A stretch of 64,000 bases of DNA from Vitellaria paradoxa (GCA_019916065.1 CM034243.1:28856147-28920146); one strand, 5' to 3'; counted from the first letter of the stretch, positions 46,416 to 59,398 are shown. Numbers and translations: made by a program. Notes: generated by a model from the sequence alone, not told the origin.

Positions 46416-47171
46416 AGTATCCATCACACAAACAAACGACATAGTCATGCTCGTCCACACACGTCGGATGAATCTCATCAGATGCTTCCGTGATGCCTGG
46501 ACAAATTTCAACCAACACTTTCATTTGCTATGAATTCAATTAAAAATAAAGAAATCCAATGAATTCAGTTTCGTAAATAAATACTTACATTTAAGAGTAC
46601 AAAATCGGTTACATCATTGAAGAAAATTTCCATTTAACATTTCGATCGACAAAAGTCAAATAAATTCAGTGTGGTTATTCCCATCACCTAAATTATGCAG
46701 GTTTGACGTTGTAATTAGATTATTTATCAATTCTAGTAGAGCTCACTATTAGTACTAAAATTACAATGATAATTACTTGGTTGACTCATTCTGGAATAAT
46801 TTTTTAGCATGAAAACTGATAAATTATACTTTGCAACGTTACATTTACGTTGAATCACTTTCTAGTCAATCTGCTTTCAATTGTCACACTATTATTTTTA
46901 GAGACTATCAAAAAATTTCAATAAAAATCAGTTCGCCAAACGTATCCTTATTTTCTAATCCAATTAAATTATAAATAAATTTAAAATTGTTGCATTATCT
47001 TATTATTTATTTTTCCTTCATTTTTTTTTAACATCCAATATATAAGTGAAAATTATTTTCTTTCTCTCTTTTTTTTTTTTAATTCAAAATACTTTCTTTT
47101 TCTTCTTCTTTTTCTTCTTCTACTTTCTTCTATCATTTTCATTTTCTTTCTTTCTCTAGTAAAATAAATAA

Positions 47172-47203
<32 letters not shown>

Positions 47204-48200
47204 CTTTTTCTTTCTTTATTTTAATCTATTTTCTTGCTCTTTTTTCTTTTTTAAACCACAGGCAAAAGAATAAAATATCCCAAATTAGTTAAATTAGTGG
47301 TCTGTAATTTTAGTTGCAACAATTTACATCTCAATTGTACAATTAATTTTTAATTTATCTAATCAACAAAAACTAAGATTACATGTTTTTTTTTTTTTTT
47401 TGGTAAGTAACTAAGACTATGTTTATAGAATATATCATAATACGTTAATCGGGTATTTAATGTGTATCCTATGTATAGCTTGCGATGGGTACCCTATTAA
47501 CATTAACATAAACGATTATTGGTGTAATAACCATAAAATTTTATCCTTTCCATATACTTATTATTTTTAGTAAATAATAAAAAAATAATTAATTAAATTG
47601 AATGGTTATAATTTTTCTAGGCCAAACATGGCTTAATAGAAGATGCTTGGAGGATAAGTAGCTTTATGGCTACTGGACGTGTGGCCCAAAAAAAAAAAGG
47701 GGGGTGAACATGTCACCCGAATGGGTGTTTGTGGCACCCTCCCTACCCTTTTAGCCCATGATTACACATATGTATATATATATATGTATGCTATATGTTG
47801 GTTGGGAGGAGCAACCCGGGAAGAGAAGGAAAAAAAAAAGGGAAGAAAAAAGAAAAGAAAGGAAAGAGAAAGAAAATAGAGAAAGAGAGAGAAAAAAAAA
47901 AAAGAAGGGAGAGAGTTAGTATCCAAACTTAAATTATTTTTCAAGTCTTCTAATTAAACTCACTCCTCACGTGCTTGTGCTGTTCGATTACGAAAATAAG
48001 ATCTGGTTTGTGCGTATGGCAAATTTTTGGTTTCCAACAAAGTACGAGGTAGGGAAATTAATGTAGTAATTATACTTTTTGAAGTGCTTATTTCGATGGG
48101 AAATAATTGCGAGTTTAATTTTATATTACTATTAAATTATTATTAAGTTTGATAACTGAATTTTTAGTGACACTAAAATTGCGATTAGATTAATAAAAAT
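46416..48200. other. AT-rich DNA with microsatellites and pyrimidine-rich runs
   Basis: T/C-rich 47090-47150, (TA)n 47177-47203, purine-rich 47817-47910. Short frames at 47679-47944 on both strands are low-complexity. No gene. Confidence 0.5.
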
Positions 48201-49490
48201 TTCTATTCAATGCTGGCATATGTTATGACATGTTGAAATAAGGTGAATACTTGTTCATTGTGAAATAGGTGATAAAATGGAGATATGAAATTGTGGAAGC
48301 TGATACACACTCATAGATATTATTTCTAAAGTTTAACAATGTAAAGAGGAAATATAAGGAAATGTTGATTTTATGGGGAAAGTGAGGATACTGCACAAAA
48401 TAGAAAGGGTCAAGAGATATCCTTGGGTTGAAAGACCCTAAACCTGCACGGGATTGGACTATCGTGCCCATGGACTAGTAATTCAAAATGACAACGGATG
48501 TGGTAAAGGCTCATCGTGGCCCTTGGACTCGGAACCATAAACGACGACACAGGGGTGTTTCGTGACCCGTATATTTATACGAACTGGCGATAAATTTAAC
48601 AATGTAAGGCGATGAATTATTTCTAAAGTTTAACAATGTAAAAAGGAAATATAAGAAAATGTTGATTTTATGGGAAAAGTGAGGATACCGTACAAAATAG
48701 GAAGGGTCAAGAGAAACCCTTGAGTTGAAAGATCCTAAACCTGCACGGGATTGGGCTATCGTGCCCATGGACTAGTAATTCAAAATGACGACGGATGTGG
48801 TAAAGGCTCATCGTGGCCCTTGGACTCGGATCCATAAACGACGACATAGGGGTGTTTCGTGACCTGTATATTTGTACGAACTGGCGATGAATTTAAACTA
48901 CCACTATAAGTGTGGGATAGTCTTGGAGAGTATCCTTCCCCACCTTGGGAAAAGCAAATAATAAATGAAAAAAGATTCATAAGAGAAATAAAAGTTATGA
49001 ATTAATGTTGTCCTATTCTACTATGTGTTGATGTATTTGAGGATTTCTTATTATATTCATTGTTTCTATATGATTCTTAAAAAGGCATTACAAAAAGTAT
49101 AGTGAGCACAAGGGGTTTGGTACTCATGTCCTTACAGATTGTGTTGCAGGTGCAAAACTTAGTATCTACGAGGGCCGGTACAACCGTTTGAAGCCCTATG
49201 GTGTCATTGGTAAGCTTTTATAATTTAGATGTGATAACTTTAAAAGTTTATAGATATAAAAATACCGTTTTAGAAATAAAATAAACTTATGTTATTTGGT
49301 TTTAGTTTAAATCTGGGTGTGTGTTTATTAACAAAATAATAATTGCTATTATTTACATCAATTAAAGGAGGATCAATAGTTCTGAAAAATAAATAGTGAG
49401 ACTGTAGTGGTCCCGGTATATTAAACTTTCAATTTAAACTCACTCCTCAAGATTTCAAGATTTCGAGGCGTGACATGGTAGTATCAAAGC
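48201..49490 (+). mobile_element. LTR-retrotransposon remnant with primer-binding site
   Basis: 48322-48618 and 48619 to about 48895 are two copies of a 297-bp unit ('atttctaaagtttaacaatg' start, 'cctgcacgggattgg' and 'gtgtttcgtgacc' inside). Downstream, 'gttgcaggtgcaaaact' and 'gagggccggtacaacc' look like the end part of a Ty3/gypsy-type LTR, which would end TGACA at 49475. TGGTAGTATCAAAGC follows at 49476-49490 and resembles the initiator-Met tRNA primer site TGGTATCAGAGC. Minus-strand frames starting MGTIxQSRAGLGSF are mirror reads of the unit. The LTR's left end is not fixed. Confidence 0.55.
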
Positions 49491-50412
49491 CAATGTTAGA
49501 ATACCTAAGGGATAGTGGGAGCATGGCCTTATATGTTGTATGCTTGTGTGTTATAACCGACTTTTGATCATTTTGAAAATAGACTCATTGGTATTTTATG
49601 GTATAGTTGGTGGTGTAAACAAATGTCAATGGAAATATGGTTAGAATAGTGATTGTTTAAGGGATATGAAAACTTATGAAATATCCTTAGTTGATGGTAA
49701 ATAAAGTTGGTATGTGAGCAAGTAGCGCAACCGACAATGGTTTGTTGGGCTTAGGCATAAGGTGTGAAATATGTTTTAGGGGTATCTCTGACATCAAGAA
49801 TAACGGTTAAATGGAGATGTGAATATAATAAAATAATTTAAATTTGAAGTCCCAGAGGATTAACAAGTTTAACTTAGTGACTCAAGGATTTATTGAGACT
49901 ACATTTTATTATCGAGTGATGCGTAATTGTGAGGTGATTTTGAAATAATAATAGTTATAGTAGAAATTTAAATTTTGAAATAGATGAATTAGTTACTTTA
50001 TAAGTGGTGATTGACCATCATTATGGATTAGTGACAACTATCTTGACTAATGACACCGTAGTTTAGAGTTGGGATGAAGTAAGAGTAATACTACTTTCCT
50101 CCATTAATGATATTAACTGTACTGAAAAACTTTGTGTTCAAATAGCCAATTTGAGATTGAATGATAAAGAGTATCAGTTTTGTTTCCGTGACTAATGTGT
50201 AGATTGTGGAGGTGTTTCTTGAGAAAGAGTAGGGTTAATTTCGTGAAAAGTAGATTAGCTTTTCCTAGATTTTATGTTAGATGTCAGTCCATTGGGAGGA
50301 ACGAGTTACTGTTTTCTCTGACCTAAGGCCCAATGTGTGAAAGGAGAGATTGTCGGGGAGGAACAATTTGTCGTTTCTTCTAACCTAAGTCCCGATGTGT
50401 GAAGAGGGAGAT
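49491..50412 (+). other. Possible interior of the LTR-retrotransposon remnant
   Basis: Follows the primer-binding-site-like sequence. No gag or pol motif could be read on either strand, so it is either a non-autonomous interior or heavily decayed. 50286-50412 carries two 'agtcc.gatgtgtgaa.ggagat' words that belong to the TRIM-like repeats next to it. Confidence 0.3.
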
Positions 50413-50925
50413 TATTGGGATTCTCACATCGATTATGAAAAGGGCTAGAGGTCAGTATATAAGTCTGAGGAAAAGTCTTACCTTACGAGTTAACTTTTGG
50501 AGATGAGAGAGGCCCAATACCACCCAACAACTAGCATCAGATTCCAAGTATACTATTAATCTCAATCCATCAGAAGGAATGGGTTGCCCAATTGTACCAT
50601 CAATCTTAGCCTATCGAGATGAATAAGGTCGTTTTCTTTAACGCAAGACCCGATATGTGAAAGGGAAAAGGTGTGCCATCAATCTCAGTCTATCAGGAAT
50701 GAGTTAACACTTTCTTTGACTCAAGACTCGATATGTGAAGAGGGAGATTGTTGGGTTCCCACATTGGTTGTGGAAGGAAACCCAAGCCCTAATGTATGAA
50801 AGGAGAAATTGTTGAGATTTCTACATTAGTTGTGAAAGGGTTAGTGGTCAAGATATAAATGTAAAAAAAAGTCTCATCTCATGAGTTAGCTTTTGAGGAA
50901 AAGATAGATCAAAGACCACCCAACA
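50413..50925 (+). mobile_element. TRIM-like element with 116-bp terminal direct repeats
   Basis: The terminal repeats 50413-50529 and 50810-50925 both run 'tgttgaga/tattgggattctcacat', 'gtgaaagggtta', 'atataaatgt', 'gagttagcttttga' and 'gaccacccaaca'. The first is followed by ACTAGCATCAGATTCC, a degraded Met-tRNA primer site; each is preceded by a purine tract (GAAGAGGGAGAT, AAAGGAGAAAT). The interior of about 280 bp is noncoding and holds a partial extra repeat at 50751-50777. This is the miniature retrotransposon (TRIM) layout. Truncated further copies of the repeat end lie at 50940-51090. Confidence 0.75.
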
Positions 50926-51090
50926 GTTCCCCTTCCACAATTGGTGTACCCTATGAGTTAGTTTTTAGAGATAAGATAGATCCAAGACCACCCAATAATT
51001 CCCCTCCTACAATTGGCATATCCTAAGAGTTAGCTTTTGTGATAAAATAGGTCTAAAACCACTCAACAGTTCCCTTCCCACAATGGTTAA

Positions 51091-51312
51091 GAATCTAACT
51101 ATCCAAACCAAAAACTGGTGGTTCAAGTTCTTATTGCCACTATTAATGCTCCAAAACACAACTGAACCATATTACCTTACAAAAAAGCCAACGCCTTATC
51201 TCCAAGGTTTTATCCCCAAACTCTCTACAGTCTACACTTGCCTAACAATCTCCTCACCAGTCCGTTCTCTATGACAAACTAAATGGTGTACATACACGTA
51301 AAGTCTACACCA
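51091..51312. other. Short stretch with a 63-codon frame, not supported as a gene
   Basis: The plus-strand frame 51083-51274 has no recognised domain and abuts repeat DNA. Confidence 0.3.
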
Positions 51313-51678
51313 GGGGTGGAGTCAAGAAATTGTCTGCGGGTAGGCACTAATTATAAATCAGATAAATGATTGGTAAGGTACCATAGGAAGAAAAAAAGAA
51401 ATAGTTTGACTGTCAAAAAAGAGAACGAAAAAAAGTCAAAGTGAGGTTAAATATATTTTTAGTTATATTAGACAAACTTGGTACAATTGTATCGACATTG
51501 TTGAGTTAAAATTTACTTTTTTCCATTAAGCGGGCACAATTAATGTTGCATTAATTTTTTTTCTTGAGTGGGCACAATTATATATACACAAAAGACAACA
51601 TACAAAAATTTTAATTTTTTTTTTTCAGGTTGGGTGCGTGCCCCGTGAGCTAACACCAACCAACCTTGGCTCCACCCA
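51313..51678. mobile_element. Element with GGGGTGGAG ends, relative of 42813-45407
   Basis: Left end 'ggggtggagtcaagaaatt' and right end 'ccttggctccaccca' are inverted relatives. The flanks GTCTACACC and GTCTAAACT (about 9 bp, two mismatches) may be a TSD, which would suggest a Mutator-like or hAT-like mechanism. It shares 'ggcac' words and the GGAGYCA core with the 42.8 kb element. Confidence 0.55.
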
Positions 51679-51807
51679 TGGTCTAAACTATCGTGGCGAT
51701 TTGTAAAAGAAGAAGAAGAAGAAAAAAAAAAAAAAGATAAGGGTCATGTGATCAATGGCCCTGTCATCAATGATCCGTTGGTGATTATTAACGCACCGTT
51801 GGGAGGA

Positions 51808-51857
<50 letters not shown>

Positions 51858-52379
51858 GTAATAGTAATAAAAATAATTTTTGGTATTTTAATTGTTTGGT
51901 AAAATACGTAATAAATTTTGTTGAATTAACAGGTTTTCAAAACATTAACTTTTACTGAATTGGCAAATGGTATAATGTCAATTTTACTTTAATCTAATTC
52001 AAAAATCACCAAAAATTTTTATTAAACACTTAAAAATTTGTCAAAAGTTACTAAAATTTCTATTTGTTTCATCAAATACACAAAAATTTTTACCTATCAA
52101 TTTTTGCCAAAAATTTACCAAAAATTATTAAAAATTTTACTTGTATTGCAAAGAGCAATGCAACAACAAGCGCTGCAACTCCTCTTGAACCAAAGTGACT
52201 GATGATGGGGAACTATATATATTACGAGTATTTGTGATTGTACGGTAAAACGTATAATTAAACTTCCTAAATGAGTATCGATAGTTCACTTGAAATAATT
52301 AAATGCATGGAATTGATAATTATTATGATTTAAGAAAATTTTTATCATAATTGGTAGAAAATCGAAGATAAATTGTAAA
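51679..52379. other. AT-rich DNA with an (AAT)n microsatellite
   Basis: (AAT)n at 51810-51870, then 'ttgtcaaaagttactaaaa'-type words at 51940-52150 typical of decayed small inverted-repeat elements. No gene. Confidence 0.5.
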
Positions 52380-52940
52380 GAAATGGGAAAAGAAAAATGC
52401 AAGTCCAGAACCTATCTATTTGAACAGACCTCTGTCCGCAACCCTGTTCGAACCATAGTAGCTGTGCATGAAAAAGAAGTTGAGAAAAATGCTAAGTACA
52501 GACTTCCTGTCTGGACAACCCATTATCCGCATAACTGTTTGATCAATAGAAGGTGGAATATGAGGAAAAGAAGAAAAAATGATTTAAGTGCTATAACTCT
52601 GTCCAGACCCCTGTCCGGACAAGCCTTTATTCGGACACCTGTGAGCGCAATAGAAGGTATGGAAGAAAAGTGAAGCTGAAATTTTCAAATGTCCGGACAG
52701 TCGAGCTGTGCAAATTTTGTAATTAAACAATTTTTGGAAGGGCAATTTTGTAATTAGAAATGTGAGATTATAAATACTAAGAGATATAGAGGAGAATTCA
52801 GTTTTTCCACTACGTACATTCTGGAGAGTTAGTTATTTTCAATTGTAGAAGAGATTTAGAGAGAGAAAATAGATCTAACTTATAGTTTTCTTAAATTTCT
52901 ATTATTCTTTCGAATGTCTTTTCTATATTCAATTCAAGTT
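52380..52940 (+). mobile_element. Probable LTR-type repeat with TGTCCGGACA words
   Basis: TGTCCGGACA and variants occur at about 52429, 52508, 52611 and 52690. The 96-codon frame (52383-52673) follows these spaced words and is not a known protein. Downstream, 'gagattataaatacta' (52765) could be a TATA region, followed by a leader-like stretch. Similar TCCGGA words lie at 17170-17300. The assignment rests on composition and is weak. Confidence 0.35.
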
Positions 52941-54734
52941 TTAGTTTTCTTTTCAATTACAAGTGAGTAGTCGTCTTTTCTTGGATTTGGATGGAGGATA
53001 GTGGATGAATTATCTTGAATTCAAGATAATGTTAGTTCCCGTTCTTCAATTCCATATTTCTCAAGATTTAATTGATTTTTGAATTGATCAACTGTAGTTG
53101 AATTCTAGTTGGAATCTTGTTCAAATTCTGAATTGTATAGTTCATAATTGGCTTATATGATTTGTAATTGGATTTTTTTATGTACATCTTATTGATTTGT
53201 ATAGATATTACCAAGTTTATAAATTATATGTAGAGATTATGTGTTATACATATTAAGTGTTTGAAACAAGATTTCAATAAGATTTTGTGTTTGAACTTTC
53301 TTCAATTCAGCTTCCAATTATTCCAATTTGATTTTCCATTTCATTATGTACCGATCTTTAATTCTTAATACCTTGAATTTCAGATAAGTCACTACTTAAA
53401 TTGATTTGAATCCAAGAAATTCTATCCATTAGTTAAATGAAAAACCAATAAAACAATCACCATTTCAAATTAAGCAACAGTCCTTATCATTTTTTTTTTT
53501 TTTTGGGATTCAATTTCACTAAAGAATTTCCAATCCATTTGTTCATCAATTTCCTATTAAACCTCTCTTAGACATGATATGGTGCTTATCGGTTATTGTA
53601 TTCCAATAAACACCTTACACTTAGGGTTTGAGCCAATTTTAGACATACATTGGAATCGATCAAGCAATTTGACTTGCGGATAATTAAGAATCATTTAGTC
53701 CCACAAGAAAAGACTTGTTACTTAGCAATATGGGCAATCAAACCTTTGATAGCGCCACATGTGCATTCAGGGAGTGGTTGAATGGAATCCAACTCATCCC
53801 AACAACCTTTGATAAAATTATAAAACTTGTTGATATTAAGATTGTCTTAGCGCAAGGTGGAGATAGCTCTCTTAATGCAGAAAATTGTGGGATTTCTACT
53901 GTGGTTGAACTATGTTTCTAGTTCAATCCAAAGTGCTGGCGGCGTTGGCAAGAGAGCAAGCTTGGTGTTATGGTGGTGTAAATGTTGTTAAGGAGCCATG
54001 AGAGTACCATATTGGCACACAGTGTCTATAAAGGTCTTATATGAAGGTCGGTTGTTATTTGTATAGTGCTGTTAAGGAAGCTGAGCTTATTTTTCGTGCT
54101 TATAAAAGGCCATGTTAAGGAAGTTTTTTCCATGAAGAAAAATGATCACTTCCGTCTCACATCACATTCTATCAATCATGTGGGTCGCATATCAGTACTT
54201 GCTTTACATGTTCCATTTTTTTCAACTTAAACTTCTATCTTTCCAAAATTCAACTAAATCTTTTAAATTGTGTTGGTATTTATTTTCAAAAATTTTGCCT
54301 TTTTCATGATCTAACCTTTCATCTCTGGTACTTTTGCACTAGACCTCCTCGCGCTCTAGCCATCACCCGGAATGATACTTAGTCTTTTGATACTGTAGAT
54401 TAGGCCACCTTCCCATCACCATTTTACGCTGTATTATTTTTGTTTATAGCAGTTGCATTATCTTGGAATGCCTGTTTACGAGGAAAACATACTCGCTTTC
54501 TCTTTAGTTTAATGCTAAATTAAAGTTTTTATTCCTTTTAACTATGTATTCTGTGATATTTTGGGGTGGGTACCACACTCCATCCACGTGTTTTACCAAC
54601 TATTTTTTAACTATTATGAATGAATATACTCACCATGTTGGTATACTTATACCCATCAATCATCTACTTTTAACAATTTTAAAATTCACTTTCCCAGGGT
54701 TAAAATTTGCATTCAAGTAGTTGTTAAGAATTTG
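52941..54734. other. Unassigned DNA, no supported gene
   Basis: Less AT-rich at 53700-54120, with a 68-codon plus-strand frame (53715-53921) reading FREWLNGIQLIPTTFDKI of no recognised family. It could be a retroelement remnant. A T-run occurs at 53490-53504. Confidence 0.3.
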
Positions 54735-55255
54735 TAGCCAAACTAAAAGCCAAAAAAAAAAAAAAAATCATGAACATGGCAATCTTCATAAATGCACGTA
54801 TGCTAGCTGATACCCAAACAAAATGAAGTGGCAGAATGTACCCTCAAATACATCATGTTATTTAATGTTTACGATCTAAATTACTGTTCTACTCTATTTT
54901 TGGGGTCATTTTTTTTTTTTTAAGAAATTGGATCCTATCTTCTTGTTCATTTAAAATGGCACTCCTTAAAAATGTTTTTTTTTTTTTTTTTTTTGCAAAC
55001 CAAAGCAAAAAAATTTCATCAACGTGGCATTCTTCATGAATGCACTTGCATTGACACTTGAACAAAATGGAATGGTAGAATATATATTCAGACACACCCT
55101 TAACGTTGCTCAGTTTTTACGATCTAAGTTACTTTTACACTCAACGCAAGTGCATTCTAATCGTCATTTTAAGAAATCATATCCTATACTGTTCATTTAA
55201 ATTAATTAAATATCCCTTACGAATGTTTTCTTTTTCTTTTTTTTTTCCCAATAAA
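54735..55255. repeat. About 250-bp tandem duplication, diverged
   Basis: Copies about 54735-54992 and 54993-55255. Shared words are 'cttcat.aatgcac' (54784 and 55032), 'tttacgatctaa.ttact' and 'aagaaat..atccta'. Offset about 248 bp. Confidence 0.75.
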
Positions 55256-55392
55256 AATCCTTAACTATAACCTCATATGTTTTTTTATATATATATAAAT
55301 GTATATTGTGCTCAAACATCCTGAGTTAGGCGCGATAAATTCCAACCATATGTGTGTTGTGTAGGCATCCTTCGCGACATCATAGCTAATGA

Positions 55393-55550
55393 CTTTACAA
55401 TTTTGACATAAACAATGACAACAACAAAATATTAGTTTAATGGAAATCATAATTGTCACTACAAACAACTTCTTTACAATTTTGACATAAACAATGACAA
55501 CAACAAAATATTAGTTTAATGGAAATCATAATTGTCACTACAAACAACTT
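55393..55550. repeat. Perfect 79-bp tandem duplication
   Basis: 55393-55471 is repeated base for base at 55472-55550 (start 'ctttacaattttgacataaa', end 'actacaaacaactt'). Identity over 79 bp amid otherwise diverged repeats means a very recent event or an assembly artefact. Confidence 0.92.
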
Positions 55551-56701
55551 CTAATGATATTTTTTAAACCAATGACACTTCAAAGAAATGTAAAGAATGC
55601 CTGTGCCATGATAGGCGTTAGTGGGCACTCTTGATGATACTTAAAAACATCATTCTAATTAAACGACTTATTTTATGACACTTTAAATGATAAAGTATAT
55701 ATTAATTTTAATACTTTCAAATGTCATTAGCGACACTTTGAAATGCTATTACAGACACTTAGCTATTTTTAAAGGTATTATTATATGATCTTAAATGATA
55801 TTTTAAGTGCCATAATTAAATACTTTTTGGTATTAATAAATGTCATTAGAATCTAATTATTATAAGAAAAATAATCTAATTATCATTTAAGCATTTATAT
55901 TTGTGTTTTTTAAATTTAATTTAATTTAATTTTTTATTTGTGTTTTTTGAATTAATACCTAATGTATTCGAAATCGATAAATTTCATAATTATATTGAAT
56001 TTATAGTAAGAAGATCTCTTTTAGGAACCTATCTCTTTTAAGAACTTATGAGTTCATTCACATCAATTATAATTATATATCATAATTATAGTAGTTTTAT
56101 ATATGCCAAAAAAAAGAGTGAAGTTATAATGTTTTATCGATATGAGATACAAAAAGGTAAATTTTGTGAATGAAAAAAAAGAGAAGAGAATAGGAGAGAA
56201 TAAGGAGAAGAGAGTGCTACAATTGCTAAATAAAGTGCCATTAAATAACTAGATTTTATTTCAAAAGTAATGACATTTTAAAAAATGACATAATAAATAG
56301 TAATATTCTTTATTAAAGTGTCATTAAACCATTACAATATATTTGTTATTTAATGGTATTTCTTAAAAAATGGCATAACTAATAGATAAAGGATGACACT
56401 TTCTTATAAAGTATCATTGATATTTCTCAAAAGATACTACAACTATTAATAAATAGTGGCGTTTTCTAATAAAGTGTCATTATATCATTACAATTTATTT
56501 GTTATTTAATGACATTACTTAAAAATGCCAAAATTAATAAGCGAAGGATGACATTCTTGTATAAAATATCATCAAATCACTTCCAATTTATTTATATTTT
56601 AATAACATTTTTTTTAAAAATACCATAAATATAGAGTATTGTGTCATTTATTCACAAGATATCATTAAATTAGTGTCACTAGATTGATTTTTGCTGCATT
56701 G
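55536..56701. mobile_element. Possible CACTA-like element with many GACACTTT/AAAGTGTCATT words
   Basis: More than ten short words of the type 'aaagtgtcatta' and 'taatgacattt' occur on both strands, as in CACTA subterminal regions. Left CACTACAAACAACTTC and right GATTTTTGCTGCATTG are reminiscent of, but do not match well, CACTACA..AAAAT ends. No 3-bp TSD was found, so this is tentative. Confidence 0.35.
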
Positions 56702-56810
56702 AAAAATTTTATATCTCGTGATGTCACAATTTTGAAACATATTTTCCCTTATTCTTCCATCCTTAAAAATTTACCAAATCCTACGCCATTACCAAACCAA
56801 ACCAAGTATA

Positions 56811-57248
56811 TTGCTATTCCTTAGAACCAATTTCCCCACCACTCTCTTTGCCCCCAACCCCAATTCTTCACTTCCTGAGCCCATCGCTTTAAGCCTTACG
56901 CCTCTAAAACCCACTACCGTTAAGCCAGCCCAGTCCTCCAGTCCTCACACTATTACCTGCAAGCCAAACAACTACACCCATTCACCCGTCCACCAACCAA
57001 GACCAATGTGTTATCTCGAGCTCAGTCCCCTCGCAACCCAATCGACTTGGCCCTGGAATGCCCTTGCCGAGACATTAATCCACCCCCATAGGCGGGCCTT
57101 ATCTAAAGGTCGACAGATGTCTTGGGTCCACAATTTTGGTAGGATCGCCTATATAAATATATATAATGATATATATCACAACTTAAAAGTATTCAATTGC
57201 TTCATTCATATTGAAATTTTTATTAAACATTTATCATTAAAATTTTGA
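56811..57248 (+). other. Unrecognised 145-codon open frame, Pro/Ser/Thr-rich
   Basis: The ATG frame reads MLFLRTNFPTTLFAPNP then a Pro/Thr/Ser-rich stretch and WPWNALAETLIHPHRRALSK before drifting into AT-rich sequence. The first 100 codons are clearly less AT-rich than the flanks and have a transit-peptide-like bias, but no domain is recognised and the last third is clearly noncoding in composition. It may be an exon remnant or a captured piece. Confidence 0.25.
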
Positions 57249-57292
57249 AAAACTCTTACTTCTTGGTTTATCCAGGCCTAAATTTATCTTCA

Positions 57293-57326
<34 letters not shown>

Positions 57327-59120
57327 TATCATTTATCTAATTTGAGCTCCTTTTTTTTATTCTACTTTACCTCTTTTTTTCTTTTTATTATATTTTATTT
57401 TTTTAGATAGATTTTATCATTTATCATTTATCCAATTTCGTTGTTAGATAGGCTTTATTATTTTTTTAGATAGCTAGATTTTATCAAATATTTTTCAAAT
57501 TTTTTAAATCCAGCCCTATTCACCCCCACATTTATGTGATTATAGGGGCATTTGGATTCCCAAAAATACTAGAAAATTTTTAATTTTTATCAATTTTCTC
57601 TAATTAAATTTTATCATTTATCATTTTTATACCTTCTTTTATTTATTTGTTTATTTATTTTTTAACAAAACAAACACCACCTATTTTTTCCGACACTACC
57701 GAGTCTCACAGTAATTTTACGATATATCCTTTTATTTTTTTCTTTTTTCAATCATATTTCGCAATTTTAACAACTTTCACAGCACTCTAACCCATCTTCA
57801 TACGCCAAAGCCATCAAACACCCTCGCTGAAATTAGATAAATATGAAATAAAATAATTAAAAAAATTAATTTTATAAATAAATAAAAAAACCCACAAATT
57901 AAAACAAACATGCTGTGTTGAGAATTAAACAGGGCCAGTTTTAAATATAGTATGATATGACATGCACAATTTTAAGACAACATGATGAAAATATAGCTGA
58001 ACTGGAGTCTTTCAACAAATGGTTTTCAATTACAAAAGTGTTGCCATGATTGTTAAATAATTTTGCATGAATTATATACATATATAACTAAGGTTTAATT
58101 TTTTAATTTCCATAAGATGAAAGCTTAATTAAGTATTCTTTCTTCAAACCCATTTAGCATAACTTAGCATAATGACATGCTTGGGTCCACGAGCTGTTTG
58201 TAGTGTATACATATATATATAAATATTTTGATCTATTATATATTCTTTTGCTATAAGTGAAGATTTTTAATAAAATATTAAGAGGTAACATCTTCTTAAA
58301 AAGGAAAAAAAAAAAAAAAAAGAAAGAAAGAAAGAAAGAGGTTGGCTCGGCTATCAGTCATCATCATCAACCATGAAAGAAATCCGAAATTGAAGTTGCA
58401 TTTTATAACTCTTGGATTCTCTTAAAAATTTATCCTAATTGAATGGAAATATTTTAATCTTATCTGTTCGATAAATTTTCATATAAATTTAGAAGTTAAA
58501 AAATAATTTTAAGTTTTAAAATTATATTTCAATTTTAAAATTCTCAATTCTATGCATGGATGAGTATATTACGAATAAAATGATAACAATGATGGAAAAT
58601 AATTTCCTCTACAAGTCTAAGATAGCAATTTGGTGAAAGACTAAAATTTCAGGACCACATAAGACTTTAACAATATTAAGTTAAAACTATACAAATCTCG
58701 TTAATTATTATGAAGCCAATGAGCTCAATCATGTGACACTCGTCGTTTTTAACTTACTGAAAATTGAAAAAGTTAATAATATATATATATATAATAGATA
58801 TATATATATAGCTATCCATATATGTTATACATATATATACATATATAATCATCTATATCGCTTTCCATTGTTTTTTTTAATGACGATTAATGTTAGCTGG
58901 TTCCTTTCCCGACCCCGATATGAGAAAACAGCCAAGAACCCGATTAGTTTCTTGCATCATAATGTTCCGACCAAGCTAAGGAAGAACAATTAAGCACGAC
59001 AAGCAACGTTAATAAACCAACAAAGTACCCAGTGAGGGAATCTCTACCCACCTCTCTGTGCTAATCCATACACAGCCAAACAATAGCCATCTTTCTGTTA
59101 AAAACCCCACATCAAGCGAT
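57249..59120. other. AT-rich DNA with microsatellites
   Basis: (TTA)n 57297-57326, (AAAG)n about 58318-58340, TA/CA tracts 58785-58850. 57543-57830 has 'ggggcatttggattccc' and similar words of a decayed MITE. No gene. Confidence 0.5.
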
Positions 59121-59227
59121 GAGGACGTATTATCATTGAGCAATGTCTTACACTACAAATGATCAACATTCTTTTAATTAATATTTCTTCGAGTTGGTCC
59201 CACTTTGTTTTGTATATATTTAGGATA

Positions 59228-59277
<50 letters not shown>

Positions 59278-59398
59278 TATATATATCGAGAGGACGTATT
59301 ATCATTGAGCAATGTCTTACACTACAAATGATCAACATTCTTTTAATTAATATTTCTTCGAGTTGGTCCCACTTTGTTTTGTATATATTTAGGATATG

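Noticed and set aside
47679..47944. Open frames on both strands
   Set aside because: Purine-rich low-complexity DNA gives Lys/Glu/Arg-only or Phe/Ser-only translations.
48400..48900. 5S rRNA-bearing (Cassandra) LTR
   Set aside because: No 5S rRNA A, IE or C box motif could be found in the unit.
48223..48980. Two related minus-strand frames beginning MGTI
   Set aside because: They are mirror translations of a duplicated 297-bp unit in an LTR-like region; similarity between them reflects the DNA duplication only.
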